Shown piece by piece: positions 11,082-22,858 of a DNA stretch of 57,549 bases. The notes below the pieces were generated by a model. That model saw nothing but the letters and a program-made list of their open reading frames with translations. It was not told the DNA's origin and ran no database searches. Within the stretch, counting starts at the first letter, position 1; each line of letters opens with the position of its first letter. The DNA is from Neurospora tetrasperma FGSC 2508 (lineage: Eukaryota > Ascomycota > Sordariomycetes > Sordariales > Sordariaceae): NCBI RefSeq assembly GCF_000213175.1, contig NW_009799102.1, forward strand, positions 2,824,941 through 2,882,489. Direction: 5' to 3'. The translations under genes were made by a program, and so were the position numbers.

Positions 11082-12242
11082 ACCTGGCAAACTCGATATA
11101 TAGGCATCTTGAGAGGATTATCTGAGGCTCTTGATATTGTGTGCAAACTATTTTTTAAGAGAAGATGACATTCCAGACACATATTTTTCTGGCATGAGTT
11201 GATTTTTTAACGCTTCAGTTGGCAACCGCGGAAGATACAGGAAGACGGTTGAATGGAATGTTTGATGGGAGGACTTTAGATCAAGAGGGGTCATACGCCG
11301 GCGCTGCCGATGGCTTTGAAAGTTGCAACACGCCAAAATCTCACTGACGGTGTCTGATGCCATGCATCGTCACTCCACACCTTTCGGGCACCTCTGATCA
11401 GTCACGAATCATGTTTCGGCTAGCGAGTAAAATCTCTTCGCGTAAGCAGCTATGCGTCGATATTACTTCATGATAATTATGACGATGGGCATGTCGACGG
11501 AAAAGATTTGGTGGAGTGGTGTCTTCAAAGAATGCGCGCAATAACCAGGCCGCCAGTGCAACATGGTTCATGCCGTGAAACATGGGACTGCAACCGCATT
11601 CTGAATGAACCATCAACCGATGATCAACCGAGGCGAGCGGGTACCAGGATTCGCCCCTCCCACTCTGCTATCTGACCGAACGGATGGAGAGATTCCAGCG
11701 AGCGGAGATGGTGTGTGATACCGGGGTGCGAGCGCAAATGTGTTTGTCCTATCCCTACCATAGTAGACGTACAGTTCAATGCTTGAAAGTTTGTTAGCAT
11801 AAGACTTGCACCCTCTTTTAAGAAGGGAGAGGCCAATGATTGCAGCATTCCTATTGGTTCAGACAACCGCAAAACCAAACCAGCGTGTGTCTCACTCACA
11901 TGCACCAAAACATTGATTCCATTCATAGTGGGCAATAACGAATGAGACGCTGTCACGCTAGGGCTCTAGTATAGCCAATCTGAAAGTGGTAAAAGAGCTC
12001 TCTGTAAGTACCACGCTAACGAACTTTAAGGGGTGAACTGTACATCTGTCTACTCCACTACCGAGACAAGACATGCAAATACATATCCGGAAACTGAGGG
12101 GTGGGCACAAGTTCACGAAGTGCATCAGTATAAGTAGCCTTTGTCCCCTTTGTCCTACAATGCTCAAGCCTCCTACGTCACTTCAGCTTCAAAAACGAGA
12201 GAAAGGGCCTGCTCTCATGCTACCCACCTCAGCATCATCAGT
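11082..12242. other. intergenic region between MLH3 and the mpaB-like gene
   Basis: No gene is supportable. Minus-strand frames at 11148-11363, 11398-11616, 11624-11956 and 11958-12167 show no recognisable motif, no typical codon use and no convincing splice sites. The last 100 bp are the 5' leader of the gene at 12243, with a TATAAG at about 12129. Confidence 0.55.
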
Positions 12243-13189
12243 ATGAACACCACGACACCATCACCACCCGATAGCCTCATGTCAGCCATCATACCCTCCT
12301 TACCTCTACCAACCAGTCTCGTCTGGAGCTGGACCACCATCCTCACCGTGCTCGTTCCCTCTTACCTCCTCCTCATTCGCTACCTCCGCTTCCAGCGCCT
12401 GCACTCCTACCGCACCCGCTTCCCGCACTACTTCGCCCCGGATGGCTCCCCCACCAATCTGGACAAAATGACCCTTCAAGACGCCCACCAAATCCACATG
12501 GACCTCTCCCAGCGCGAGTTTCCCTACCTCTATAGGCGCTCCCTTTTCTTCGCCCTCTTCAAGACCTACTCGATCCCCTCCATCTCGTCCCTTTTGCTAG
12601 CAACAGGCCAACTTTCCGCGACCCAAAGTGCTTCCAAGCGAGCCACCGACACCGAGGTCCTGATTGGGGAAATCATCATCAACCCGCCCTGGGAGAAGAG
12701 GGGGCTGGAGGCGCTGGCGAGAATGAATTGGTTGCATGGCCGGTGGCAGAAGGCGGGACGGATCAAGAACGGGGATATGCTGTACACGCTGAGCATGTTT
12801 GCGCTGGAGCCGGAGAGGTGGATCGGCAGGTGGGAGTGGAGGGAGGTGAGTGTGGTGGAGAGGTGTGCGTTGGGTGTGGTGTGGAGGGAGGTGGGGGAGT
12901 TGATGGGGATTGGGATGGAGGATTTGGACAGGTTTGGGAGGAAGAAGAAGGAGGGGGAGGAGCGAGAAGAGGAGGAGAGTGGACTGGAGTGGATGGAAAA
13001 GATGAAGCGGTGGAGTGATTGGTATGAAGATACGGAGGTGCGGTATACCGAAAGCAACGAAAAGGTGGCGAAACATACGGTGGATTTGTTGCTGTTGAGC
13101 CAGCCCAGCTTTTTGAGGGGCGTTGGGAAAGGGTTTATTGGGGTGTTGATGGGGAAGAAGTTGAGAGAGGCTATGAAGTATGCTTCCCA

Positions 13190-13230
<41 letters not shown>

Positions 13231-13751
13231 CTCTCTCTCTTTCTCTCTCTCTCTCGCTTTGCCCGCCCCGGTGAGATACTAACCGTCATTCTACGTCTAG
13301 TTTCCCCGAACCGCCTCAATGGCAAGAAAAGTCCCTGACCTGGATCCTCCTCTTCCGCCGCTGGTTGCTCCTCCACCTCAGCCCTCCCCGACCCGAGTGG
13401 ATGGTCCTCCACAAAATCGACAAGAACGTCGACCCAGCCACCGGAAAGTATCACTACAACGTATACGAACTTGACCCGTGGTATGTGAAGCCGACGTTTT
13501 GGAAACGCTGGGGACCGTCGGCCCTACTGAGTCGCTTGGCTGGGGCTCCGGTTCCGGGTGATGGGGGTAGCAGGTTCCAGCCGGAGGGCTATCACATCCA
13601 TGAGGTTGGCCCCGAGAAATTGAGGGAACAGGGGAAGGAAGAGATTGAGGAGATGGTGAGGGATTTGGAGAGGAGAAGATTGGAGGTGTTGGCTAAGGGC
13701 GGTTGCACTGGTAGCGCCGGTGGGGGGAGGTGTCCTATGGGACTTGCATAG
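12243..13751 (+). CDS. ER-bound oxygenase, mpaB/rubber-oxygenase (DUF2236) family
   Basis: Two exons, 12243-13177 and 13301-13751, giving 461 aa; the join rebuilds Asn-Phe-Pro. It has one N-terminal membrane segment (about residues 22-45, ILTVLVPSYLLLIRYLRF) followed by a cytosol- or lumen-facing helical domain. Family marks are ALARMNWLHGRWQKAGRIKN, DMLYTLSMFALEPERWI and the late KHTVDLLLLSQP. In this superfamily (latex-clearing protein, MpaB of mycophenolic acid biosynthesis) a haem iron is bound by His and attacks C=C bonds. The substrate here is unknown and no biosynthetic neighbour suggests one. An acidic Glu-rich loop lies near residues 235-260. The intron is unusually long (123 nt) because it holds a T39 tract and CT repeats. 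Confidence 0.85.
13192..13255 (+). repeat. T39 homopolymer plus CT repeat inside an intron
   Basis: T runs from 13192 to 13230 and is followed by mostly CT dinucleotides to 13255. It lies inside the intron 13178-13300, upstream of the ACTAAC branch site near 13278. The length is probably polymorphic. Confidence 0.9.
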
Positions 13752-14287
13752 GCTGTATAAGCTATATATGTGAAAAAGCGGCTATCGATAGAATGTAAAT
13801 ATAAAGGCATGGAGAGTGGAGGACAGCGGCCGGTGGGATCAAACAGGAGCAGTCACCTGCATGCCTCGAGCTTAACAAGTATCGTCACGCATCAACCCTG
13901 ACCCGCCTTTTGGTCCAAGTCGCCCGCTTCTGGACCTGTTGTTGATGTATGAATCATGATGGAGACACCACCGCTTTTCCTTGAGTTATGAATAGTAAGA
14001 ACTTGATGAAAAGTTTTTCTCTCTCTTCCAATCTGGCAAGGACCTCTCAATCGTAGATACCGAGGCTAATGTGAGGAGTGACGCTCAATGAGGTGGGATG
14101 TACATGGCGGGTGTAACCCTAACCCTGAAATGACATGGTGTGTTGAACTGAACGGAACTGAACCACTTTTCCGTGGTCGCTGCCATCGAGTCTGGTGACC
14201 TCCGAATCAGGTTATCTGGCTTGCAATATCCCGAGCACCACCGCTTGCGCCCATCATCCCAGGATCGCATCACTTGGGGCCCCCATC
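13752..14287. other. spacer and 5' leader of the double zinc-cluster gene
   Basis: Contains the 3' end of the mpaB-like gene and the leader of the regulator at 14288. The regulator's frame is open upstream to about 14195 but has no earlier ATG. Nothing else is seen. Confidence 0.55.
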
Positions 14288-17200
14288 ATGTCCAATCATC
14301 ATGAGAATCCTTTGTATAATTCCTATTACGGCAATGCGCCGCCCACCACACGCGTTCCCCTGCCCTCGTACCCCTCCCAGCAGATAAACGCCCAACAATA
14401 TCACCAGCCTCCCCAGCACGTCCAGCACGTCCAGCCAGTGCAACAACTCCCACAATTCCAACATCCCCAAATCCAGCAGCAGGCTTATGCTTCCCGTTCT
14501 CAGTCATCGCAGTCCAATCCCCAGCAGCAACAGTATGGGGCTCAAGGACAAGGCCAGCTTGATCAACAACCACAGCAACCACAGCCAGAGCAGCAGCAGC
14601 AGCAGCAACAACAACAACAAGAATCCCAAGAACGGCAGACCCCGGAGGAGCCTTCAGAGGACAGGCCTGCCAAGAAGAAGCAGAGGATCACCCGGGCGTG
14701 TGATGCCTGCCATGGCCGCCGTCAAAAGTGCCAGGGCTTCCAGCCATGCGCAAACTGCATCAAGAAAGGCGTAGAGTGCACCTACAACAACCCCTACTAC
14801 CGAGGCCGCGCAAGGACTCCTCCTCCACCTCCCAATGATCCCAACACCCGCAACTTTGCCCGTACCACAGACATCCGCGGAAAGGAGATACGTGAGCGAA
14901 GCTGGGTCAAGCGAGCCTGCGATATCTGTCGGGATGGACGCCATCCCTGTTCAGGCACTCTACCGTGCGATAGGTGCTTCACCATGAGGCAGGAGTGCAC
15001 CTACAAGAAACGCAACAGTCGCAACCGATACGAAGATCTTCCGAACCCGGAATTGAGGGGTCCCTACCACAAGCCCGCACTGGTTGATGCTGTCTTGGGG
15101 CCTGACGATCTGCCACAACCTGTCCAAGGACCTGGAAATGGTGAAGGTGATGCTGAGGGACAGGCCATGAGAGACGACATTGCTCGCCACGGCGGCCCTG
15201 AACAGGACTACCTGAGCCTCAAGCTTGATCGCCGCTACGGAGAGGAGGACACTCCACCTCTTGTCTTTCTTCAGGCGGCTTGGAAAAAGCTTGCCCAGGT
15301 CCAGCGTACTTCTCAGCTTCCTCTTGATCAGCCCTGGGACCGTTCGACAACCGTTCGGTTTCCATCCAATCGACAGAGGTGGTACCAACAGCAGGACCAC
15401 TTCTTCAGGAGCTGGAACGGCACCTTCCATTTTCTCCATCGTCACACCGTACGGAATTGGTTGGAACAAGTTGAAAAGAACTTTGTGGCTCGTCAGGAGT
15501 TGTGGTATGGTGTAGGCCATGCCCGTGCCGCTGTTGCCCTTATGACCATGGCTCTTGGCTCGCTCTTCAGGGATGCTCCAAAGTCGTGGGTGCGCATGAA
15601 CAAAAAAACCGGCAAGGCGATGAAGAGCAGGAAAATGCCTCCTCCAGACGACTATATCTGGTCCCTCGAATACGGCGATTCATTGCTAAACACCGCCCTA
15701 AATCTCACAGATGCCGAGAAAGGCGATCCGAGGTTAGACTCTGTCCAAGCTCGCCTCTTGCAGGACTTGTACCTCTTGAGCACATGCCGTTTGAACAAAG
15801 CTTGGTATACATTTGGCAATACCCTTCAGATGATCACAAGCCTCGGTCTTCATCGGCGTGTGGGCAGAAACCGTGGACTTGGACGCGACATTATCAAAAG
15901 ACCGGACTATGCCAAGCTCCAGTGCGAGAGGCGGACATTCTGGACGGCTTACATTATCGACAAACAACTCAGCATGGTCTTTGGACGACCCAGCCACTTC
16001 CGTGACGATTTCATCGATCAGGAGCTTCCAGACGCTGTCAACGACGAGGACATGGGGCCCACTGGCCCTGTTCGGGCACACAAGGGGGATTGCTACATGG
16101 AAGCACTGGTCTCCCATGCCAAGTTGAACAAGCTCATCGACAAGCTCCTCCACCAAGTATACTCGCTTCGAGAGATCCCCGACCAGCAAAGGATCGATAG
16201 CGCTCTACGCATCGGCAAAGAGGTTCAGCAGTGGAGGGACGAGCTGCCATACCTCCTCAGGAATCTTAAGCCCACCTTGCTGCTTCCCCTTTTCCAGAGG
16301 CAGATGGTTTTCATCCGGATAGCACACTGTCATGCCACCATGCTTGCCTACCGGCCCTTTCTCACCACGCCCTACCCTCAATCAGGCGAACTGAAAGAAG
16401 CCACTGACTACGCCATCCGCGAGTGCGTCGACGCGGCACGAGTCAGCCTCAGTGTCGTCACCGGCCTTGGTCGCACAGAGGACAACGCGCAATTTGTGAC
16501 GCTCTGGTACCCCCACCAGGTCGCCTACTGCGCCGCCGTCGTCTTGATCATCCTCCCGCACATTCGCGAGCGCCAGAAATTGTTTGGTGGCCCTCACTAC
16601 CGCGGCCATGAAGTGATGGATGGCAAGTTGCACAAGCTGGTGGAAAGAGGCATCAAGATGTTGGCGTCGGATACCAGTCCCTATTCGCCCGCGCGAAAGT
16701 GGGCCATCATATTGGAGGAGCTCAAAAGGGAGGTGACGCGCCAGACAGGTCATGTCTTCCCAAGTCTGGCGAGCGGTGCTAACAAGAAAGCTGCAAATGA
16801 GAATACCCCAGCGGATGGGGAGGAGAATGGGGAGGAGGAGGAGGATGAGGAGGCTGAAAATGAAGTTGAAGAGGCTGATGGCGTGTCGCCAGATGATCAG
16901 TTGCTGGAGGATGCCCTTCGCGCTCATTGGGCGGCAGAAATGGTTGGATCGGTGCAAGATCAAGTTGCAGATCAGGAGGGGGAGGCCACGACGCCAGGTT
17001 TAACGAGGAGGCTTTGGGATAACTGGACGTTTACGGATTGGGCGGATCTTGACTCTGCAGTAAGTTGGCTGTTTACATGCTGTTTGAGTTGCCGTGCTAA
17101 TGGTTCCCTAGGCCTTTGGACCTATTGCCGACTTTGCTGAAGATCCAGCTCCAGCTCCTGCTCCAGCTCCGGTCCCAACTCCAGGACTAACTCCCGTGTC

Positions 17201-17300
17201 CGCTCCGGCTACGGCTCCGGCTCCGGCTCCCGTTACAGGTCCCGCCCCGGCGCCGGTGCCGGCTCATGCTCAAGTTTCTGCGGTTTTCGCACCCGTTTAA
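14288..17300 (+). CDS. transcription factor with two tandem Zn2Cys6 clusters and fungal_trans domain
   Basis: Nuclear DNA-binding regulator, 986 aa, from exons 14288-17059 and 17112-17300 (intron GTAAGT, GCTAAT branch, CTAG). Order: Gln/Pro-rich N-terminus with a poly-Gln run (about residues 60-118); a basic stretch PAKKKQRITR; first zinc cluster from Cys138 (CDACHGRRQKC...CANC...C); a linker of about 45 residues; second cluster from Cys211 (CDICRDGRHPC...CDRC...C). Both show the CX2CX6C...CX2CX6C spacing. A fungal-specific regulatory domain follows (about residues 350-800; FLHRHTVRNWLEQVEKNF, GLHRRVG, RRTFWTAYIIDKQLSMVFGRP). The tail is acidic, then the second exon adds an Ala-Pro repeat of about 45 residues. 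The start is the first ATG in frame. Most relatives have one cluster; the duplication is the notable feature. Target genes unknown. Confidence 0.92.
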
Positions 17301-17394
17301 GACCTATCCAAAACTCCATATCCATGCATGCCGTACAATTCCCAATCCTGATACAATTCTTGTAATGATGCGTTCTTGTCCGTCCAACTGTTCC

Positions 17395-17693
17395 TCATCG
17401 ACTGTTCGCACTTCCAGACCTTGGTGAGGGAGACCCATAAGATGATTGCGCCAGCGCATTTACTTCGGCCTCTAAGATACCAATTCGGCCCTTTATCCCG
17501 TCGAGGCCGGAGTTGTTCATCAACCTCTCGGTGACGGTGGGGTCACTTTGGAGATATGTCTTGAGGCGATATGAGCTTTCTGATGATTTACTACAGCCCA
17601 TATGTCAGTGTGACCCTTGGAACAGTTTGAAATGGTTAGTACCACTTACTTGGCCTTTGAGGGCTTTGAAGCAGGAACCTCGATCAGTGTCAT
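17395..17693 (-). CDS. possible small two-exon protein, 79 aa
   Basis: Minus-strand exons 17693-17650 and 17590-17395 join in frame across an intron with GTAAGT donor, ACTAAC branch and TGTAG acceptor, a strong trio for 59 nt. The 79-aa product runs from MTLIEVPASKPSKAN to SGSANSR, with a short predicted helix (GRIGILEAEVNALAQ). No family is recognised. The frame is also open upstream of 17693 and a longer first exon is possible. A separate open frame (17690-17932) in another phase could be an upstream exon, but I saw no convincing splice sites to join it. The gene would be convergent with the regulator ending at 17300. Confidence is low to moderate because only the splice signals and codon-like sequence support it. 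Confidence 0.38.
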
Positions 17694-19206
17694 TTTGTAT
17701 GTGGATTTCTGAGGGCGGAGCGGAGCAACTGTGTTCTTCTTGGAAATCTTGGTTTTGAATGGAGAACATCTCGAAATCCTGCTCCGGGGGAAAGTTCTAA
17801 CCTTTTATCTTCCTCGAAAGTGGCTATTTGAGAGGCCCTAGACAGGAGGCCAGGGACAGCAAAAGATGAGAGAGAGGCCTCGACTTTGCGGTTGGGCATT
17901 GTCCTCCACAACGTGAGGATTGAAATCGCCAAATTCAGCCCGGGAGGCTCACCCGGGAGGCACTTGGTTATTCGGAATTGATCATGGCGACGCCAGCAAG
18001 GGTACCCCTATATCCCAATCATGGCCTTTTTGATCACCGTGTATAGCCGGCCCTCATCGTTGTTAACGTTCACAACACAACACTCGCCGATTCTTCACCT
18101 CTCGTCGCAATTGAGCCGCTCTTGTTGGAATTTTAAACGCGTCATCTGCCTCAGAGAAACAACATCATTGATGACAACTCACTGTGAGATTCGTCGGCCG
18201 GCCTGATGCCGCGATAAGGTGTGGAAAAAAGGGCCAATTGGATGTTATACCCCTTTTCCACAGCCTCGTCTACTGCATGTGAGTCTCGATTACCTCTACC
18301 AACATGGATATAGGGACTCTCCGCAATTGAGCAATTACCTTATGCACGAGGTCACCACAACATGTCGGCTGCATGCCGGAAGACCAGGCCAAGCCAACAA
18401 TCCTCAGCGGGCATTGGTGTTAACCCTCTTTCGGCATGTCATGCGGAACCTACCTTTACTACCCTCCTACCTTCGGAGTATCCCGCCGCCGCCGCCACCG
18501 CACCTTGATCTGGGTTGCAAGGTCGCAGAATTGCAGTTGCAATGCTTCGCTGATCTTGCACCACTGCTCATCCTCGCCGAGTTGTGTCCCGCTTCTAGGA
18601 AGTTCATTGGAGAATTCGAGGTTCTTGCTGTGGGATCCTCGGGATCTTGGAAGGGGTGGTGGGTGAGGTGTGGTGTATCATGACACCAGCTGATGGAGGG
18701 CTGTATCTACACCACTCTATCCAATTCCTTCTCCGCATTTGCGCAAACTGCGAGCAGGTATTTAACGTTTGGGGATTTTGGTCAAGTTTTGCTCACCTTG
18801 TCCTTCCGACTGGTCTGCTATCAAGCTTTCAATTGGACTTCATCTCGTACATTTCTTTTCGAACCCAATTTTACAATTCTCTCATTCAATTCCCACGAAC
18901 CTCCGTCTCTACCTGGCAGCTAATCATTATTTGGTTACTCGAAGTCAACATTACCCTTTGGTCCGTCCATATTCCAACATCTACTCCTTTCCAGGCCTTC
19001 GTTCCATTAGGTACTGAGTTCTTGTCTACCTTCATTGCTCGACATACCTCTCCAGCCTTATCAGGGCAGCCATCCATATATACCATACCCACCAACCCAG
19101 CTTTCCAAGTCCGAGTATTTGCATCGCTAGGATATCACCGCTGATGTCTCTGGCTTGGCGCTCTCTAGCCCAACACGGATCGATTTTATGATTGTTCCGG
19201 CCCTTG
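17694..19206. other. long spacer upstream of the zinc-finger gene
   Basis: No gene is supportable. Plus-strand frames at 18219-18683 and 18647-19144 overlap in different phases, have no family resemblance and are pyrimidine-rich. They are more likely a long 5' untranslated leader of the gene at 19207 than coding sequence. The region around 17930-17965 contains a short CCCGGGAGG direct repeat. Confidence 0.45.
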
Positions 19207-20892
19207 ATGGAGGACGTGTGTATTTCCAAGTTAGGCAACACTCCAGCCAACAGCTCGACAGCGACGACGACTGAAACCGCTAGCAGCCTCCTGAGCAGAC
19301 GAAAGAAACTGATTCTTCAGCTATCTATGGCGAGGTTCGCTCGTAAGCTTGACGAATGGCTTGATAAATTCCCCGAGCAGCCCTCTCCCAAGACATTGAA
19401 GCGGCCTCGAGGGGCCGTTGAAAGCAATCATCCATACAACCAGGACCAGGATAGCGCTGCCGCAACTGAGGATGAGCTATCCAAGGATCAGCATGCACAA
19501 TGGCAACATTATCACGCTGTGACGGGGAATATAAAGAAGGCGACCACCAAGCGGGCGAAACACCATGGCCCTGAAGCACCAGGAGGAGAAGGCCGCAAGT
19601 TCGCTTGTCCGTTTTGTCAGCACAACCCGGCCAGATATAGGACTGTGAAGACATGCTGTGGACCGGGATGGGATAGTGTTCATCGGGTCAAGTGCGCCCC
19701 CATTTCTCACGTTCATCTATTCCCTTTCAAACAGTACACTAACACCTAACCTCAACCTACAGAGAACACATCTACCGCCGCCACTCACTCAAGAACACCT
19801 GCCCCCGATGCTACGATCAATTCAAGACAGACGATGACCTCAAGAGCCATCAAAGGGCAGAAACGCCCTGCCGGCTCCGAAAGGACAACGTCCCCGAGGT
19901 GATCACCGACGAACAAGACAAGAAGCTACACGCTAGAGCCAAGGCTGGGTTGTCAGAAGAAGACAAGTGGAATGATATGTACTGCATCATCTTTCCGGGG
20001 CCAGCGGGGTCGAAGATCCCTTCTCCTTGTTTGTCTTCCTTTTCCTCTCCTTCCCATCCTCGTTTCGTGTACTCTCTTTTCTCTCCTTCATTCCTTCTTT
20101 CTTCCTTCGTCGGGTTCTGACAATCTTCCATGTACAGATTACGACACCTCCACTCCCACCCCTTCCTCCTCCTCATCTAACACATCCCCTTCTTCGACGA
20201 AGAACAAGACCCTGACAGCTCCACCAACCGCTTCAAACTTCGACATCTCCTCCTTCAAAGACCTCCTGCGTCGCGAACTCCCCCGCTATGTCGAGCCCAT
20301 CTTCCGGCAGGAGCTCGACAAGATGATGACGTCCGTACAGACGCAAATGAACCAAAAGGCCGATCAGCTGTTCAAGGACGTGGTATTCAAGTTCAGCCGA
20401 ACCTGGGTGTGGCCTGCTACAACAACTGGTGCTGCCGGTCCTAGCACTACCGACAACACTGCGAAAGTGATTACGCCACTTAGCAGCCCACCCAGCCCTA
20501 GCCCGAGCCAATTCCGAAACAGCCCCGAAGACGCCAATGCTGGTGCCGGTGTGGACGGTCACCATGGAGACAGAAATGAAGAGGAAGGAGAAGGTGACGA
20601 GATTGATGGGGTCACGTTCCCAGAAAACCAACAAAGCCCATCCTGGCTCGACTCCCTCGTCGAAACCTTCGATCCCAGCAGTCTCGACCTCCCCTTCTTT
20701 AAGAATGGCGAGGTCGATCTCGAGGCTTGTTTGGAGGGGATGATGGGCAATGGTGGTGACGAGGTTTCGGATTCGGCATATGGTACTTTGCCGGCGTCGG
20801 AGGGCCAACACGGTTCTTATGGACTCGGGTTGGGGATGGGCATGGGTGTGGCTGGGATGACGGGGGTTATGGGTTTGGGGGGGCAATGGTGA
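19207..20892 (+). CDS. C2H2/C2HC zinc-finger protein, fungal-specific
   Basis: Three exons: from 19207 to 19691, 19763-20028, 20138-20892. Intron 1 is GTGCGC...CCTAAC...CTACAG and intron 2 is GTTTGT...TACAG; both joins keep frame and rebuild VKEHIYRRH and IPSPYYDTS. The first ATG in the open frame is at 19207 (MEDVC), giving about 501 aa; Met at 19327 (MARFARKLDEW) is an alternative. Central zinc ligands: CPFC with HIYRRH in the first finger, whose halves sit on either side of intron 1, then CPRCYDQF...H...C in the second. The segment EEDKWNDMYCIIFPG resembles a conserved piece next to the fingers in many fungal proteins. The C-terminal half has a helical stretch (FKDLLRRELPRYVEPIFRQE) and a Gly/Met-rich end. 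No function is assigned; nucleic-acid binding is inference. Confidence 0.8.
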
Positions 20893-21656
20893 GATCACTT
20901 ATCAGATGAAGGGTGGATGGAGGGGGTAGCTCCTAGTTGAAGGTGCATGGCATGGTTGGTGTGGGCAATATTTTCTTTCCTTCCTTTCCTTCTGTCTCTG
21001 CTTCTTATTTCGAGCCATCTTGTGGGTTGTCTGGCAGCAATTGTTTCGATGATAAGACATTACTGTCATCCCCTTTACTATGTTGCCCGTTATCTTTTTT
21101 TGCATAACTTTGCGATTTTCTTGAGATCTGTAGATGAAGTGCTAGTCCAAAGGTGGACAGCACCCGGCCCTTGTCGAGTCCGGGCACGATACCTGAGCTT
21201 TAGACATGGTCTGCGGAAGTACCTCTATCACATCGACAACTCTGCGGCTTCCCGTCCTCACCTTTCTAAGCCGCTAACGAGTGGTTCAAATACCTGACTC
21301 ATACCCACAGGCGAAATCCTTCGGGCTGTGCTTTTCCGACGGGTGACCGAATATTCTTCAGGCTGTTGAGGATATGCCTGATCATCAACGGCCAGGGTTT
21401 AGTGAAGAAGTCAAGCATGCCGTGTCGCCACATTTTCGCCCAACTTGTTTCTCGAACACCTTCTCTTTCTGGACAACCGGATCAAGCCTTGCGCCATAGT
21501 GCGCCATAGTAAACGTTCGTGTTATAAATCATGTCATGGCTTGGAAAGCAGCTTGCATTCCCCAATTCTCGACACATTTGTCTCCACCTCCCAATCTCTT
21601 CCAGGTCTTCCTCGTAACACGTTCTTTTGACACTTTTAGGGTCTATTCGGAGCACC
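20893..21656. other. spacer before the Cys-rich membrane protein gene
   Basis: Nothing recognisable. The 20947-21297 open frame looks like chance (T-rich, hydrophobic). The last 60 bp are the leader of the gene at 21657. Confidence 0.5.
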
Positions 21657-22858
21657 ATGGCCTCCAGAGCCAGAATTTGTGACCTTCAACTGGGTATACG
21701 ACTTGCCTGGGTATGCCTCTTGGGCATATTTAGCTCGGTAGCAGCTCAAGACAGCATTCCTGTGGTTATCTCGGCAGCTCCGGAAGCTCAAACCACCCTC
21801 CCAACAGGCGACGTGAAGGGCACCTATATCTATTCCTATGGAGACGGTACGTCCTACGCCTTATATTTATTTGGGCTTTCGCTCTGTGCTAACTTGCTCT
21901 CATTGAGCGGTCCCTGTGTCCTGTGTACCGGGGGAGAGATTTATGTACTCTTCCAGTTACGCCGCTTGCTGTGCGTCCAAAGCCCAATGCGACTTTGCGG
22001 TCGGGTGTGATGGTTCAGTTTTATTGTTCAATGGAAAGCCACATAGCACTTGGTGTGTTAAATCCCTTTGCAAGCTTACTTATGAAAGGTTACCGGATGC
22101 CTAAGCTGACCCTCTCTTCTTACAGTGGAGGCAAATACCCAGACTGCCGGGGTACTACTATCTTTGACAGGTTTCCCTCACCACTCACAAGCTGGATGGA
22201 CTGGGTATGTACCTCATGGTACGAGGCAGTTCCTACAATCTACCAAGAAGTAGACCCGAGTGCGGTAGCCTCCGTCTCCTCAGCATACTACAACCGCTTC
22301 TCGAGTGATAGCCAAGATCAAACAACCGTGGAGATAACGCAACATATCACCGTGACGATATCATCGGGAATATACACCTCAATCGTCACCCAACCTAGAC
22401 CAGTGAGCTCGTCGAACATTTCACCAGAAACTGAATCAAACACAGGGATAGTGGTGAGCTCGTCAAACAAATCAGAAAACAATCTATCTACCACCACCAG
22501 CAATTCAACGCCTACATCAAGCACAACAATTGACGGGAATCTCATCCCTGAGACAAATGCAAGGCGTGCTTCATCAAGAGCCTGGATAGCCGGCGTCGTG
22601 GCCGGACCTCTTCTCACATTGGTAGCCGTCGGTTGCCTCGTCTTTTGGTTGAAACGAGACAGGCGAAGAAAGACATTGGCAGAGAGCGGATACTCGGAAC
22701 CTGACGTACACGCTCACGATCTTCCCTATATTCAATCCCATTTTGGACAGTCTACGGAACCAGAGAAGACATCTGATGCTCATCCTGTTTGCGAGCTGGA
22801 GGCAACGGAGGTGCATCAAGGACCTTTCCACGGAACAGGTGCAGCGATGCGATTATAG
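21657..22858 (+). CDS. Cys-rich secreted-type protein with Ser/Thr stalk and one transmembrane helix
   Basis: Three exons, 21657-21846, 21908-22052 and 22126-22858, giving 355 aa. Intron 1 is GTACGT with GCTAAC branch; intron 2 is GTGTGT...TTACAG. Order: signal peptide (about residues 12-35, LAWVCLLGIFSSVAAQ); a Cys-rich ectodomain of about 95 residues (YAACCASKAQCDFAVGCDGS, STCGGKYPDC, TIFDRFPSPLTSWMDWVC); a Ser/Thr stalk likely O-glycosylated; one membrane helix (about residues 264-287, GVVAGPLLTLVAVGCLVFWL) followed by basic RDRRRK; and a short cytosolic tail. This is the architecture of fungal cell-surface sensors and wall-associated proteins, but the Cys pattern is not WSC as I know it. 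The exon joins are supported by restored Cys spacing. Ligand and role unknown. Confidence 0.8.

Noticed and set aside
12597-13454. Minus-strand 285-codon frame over the mpaB-like gene
   Set aside because: It runs through the intronic T39 tract (as a Lys run) and shows no domain; the plus-strand gene explains the region.
18219-19144. Plus-strand frames of 154 and 165 codons
   Set aside because: Overlapping in different phases, hydrophobic and pyrimidine-driven, no family; more likely a long leader of the downstream gene.
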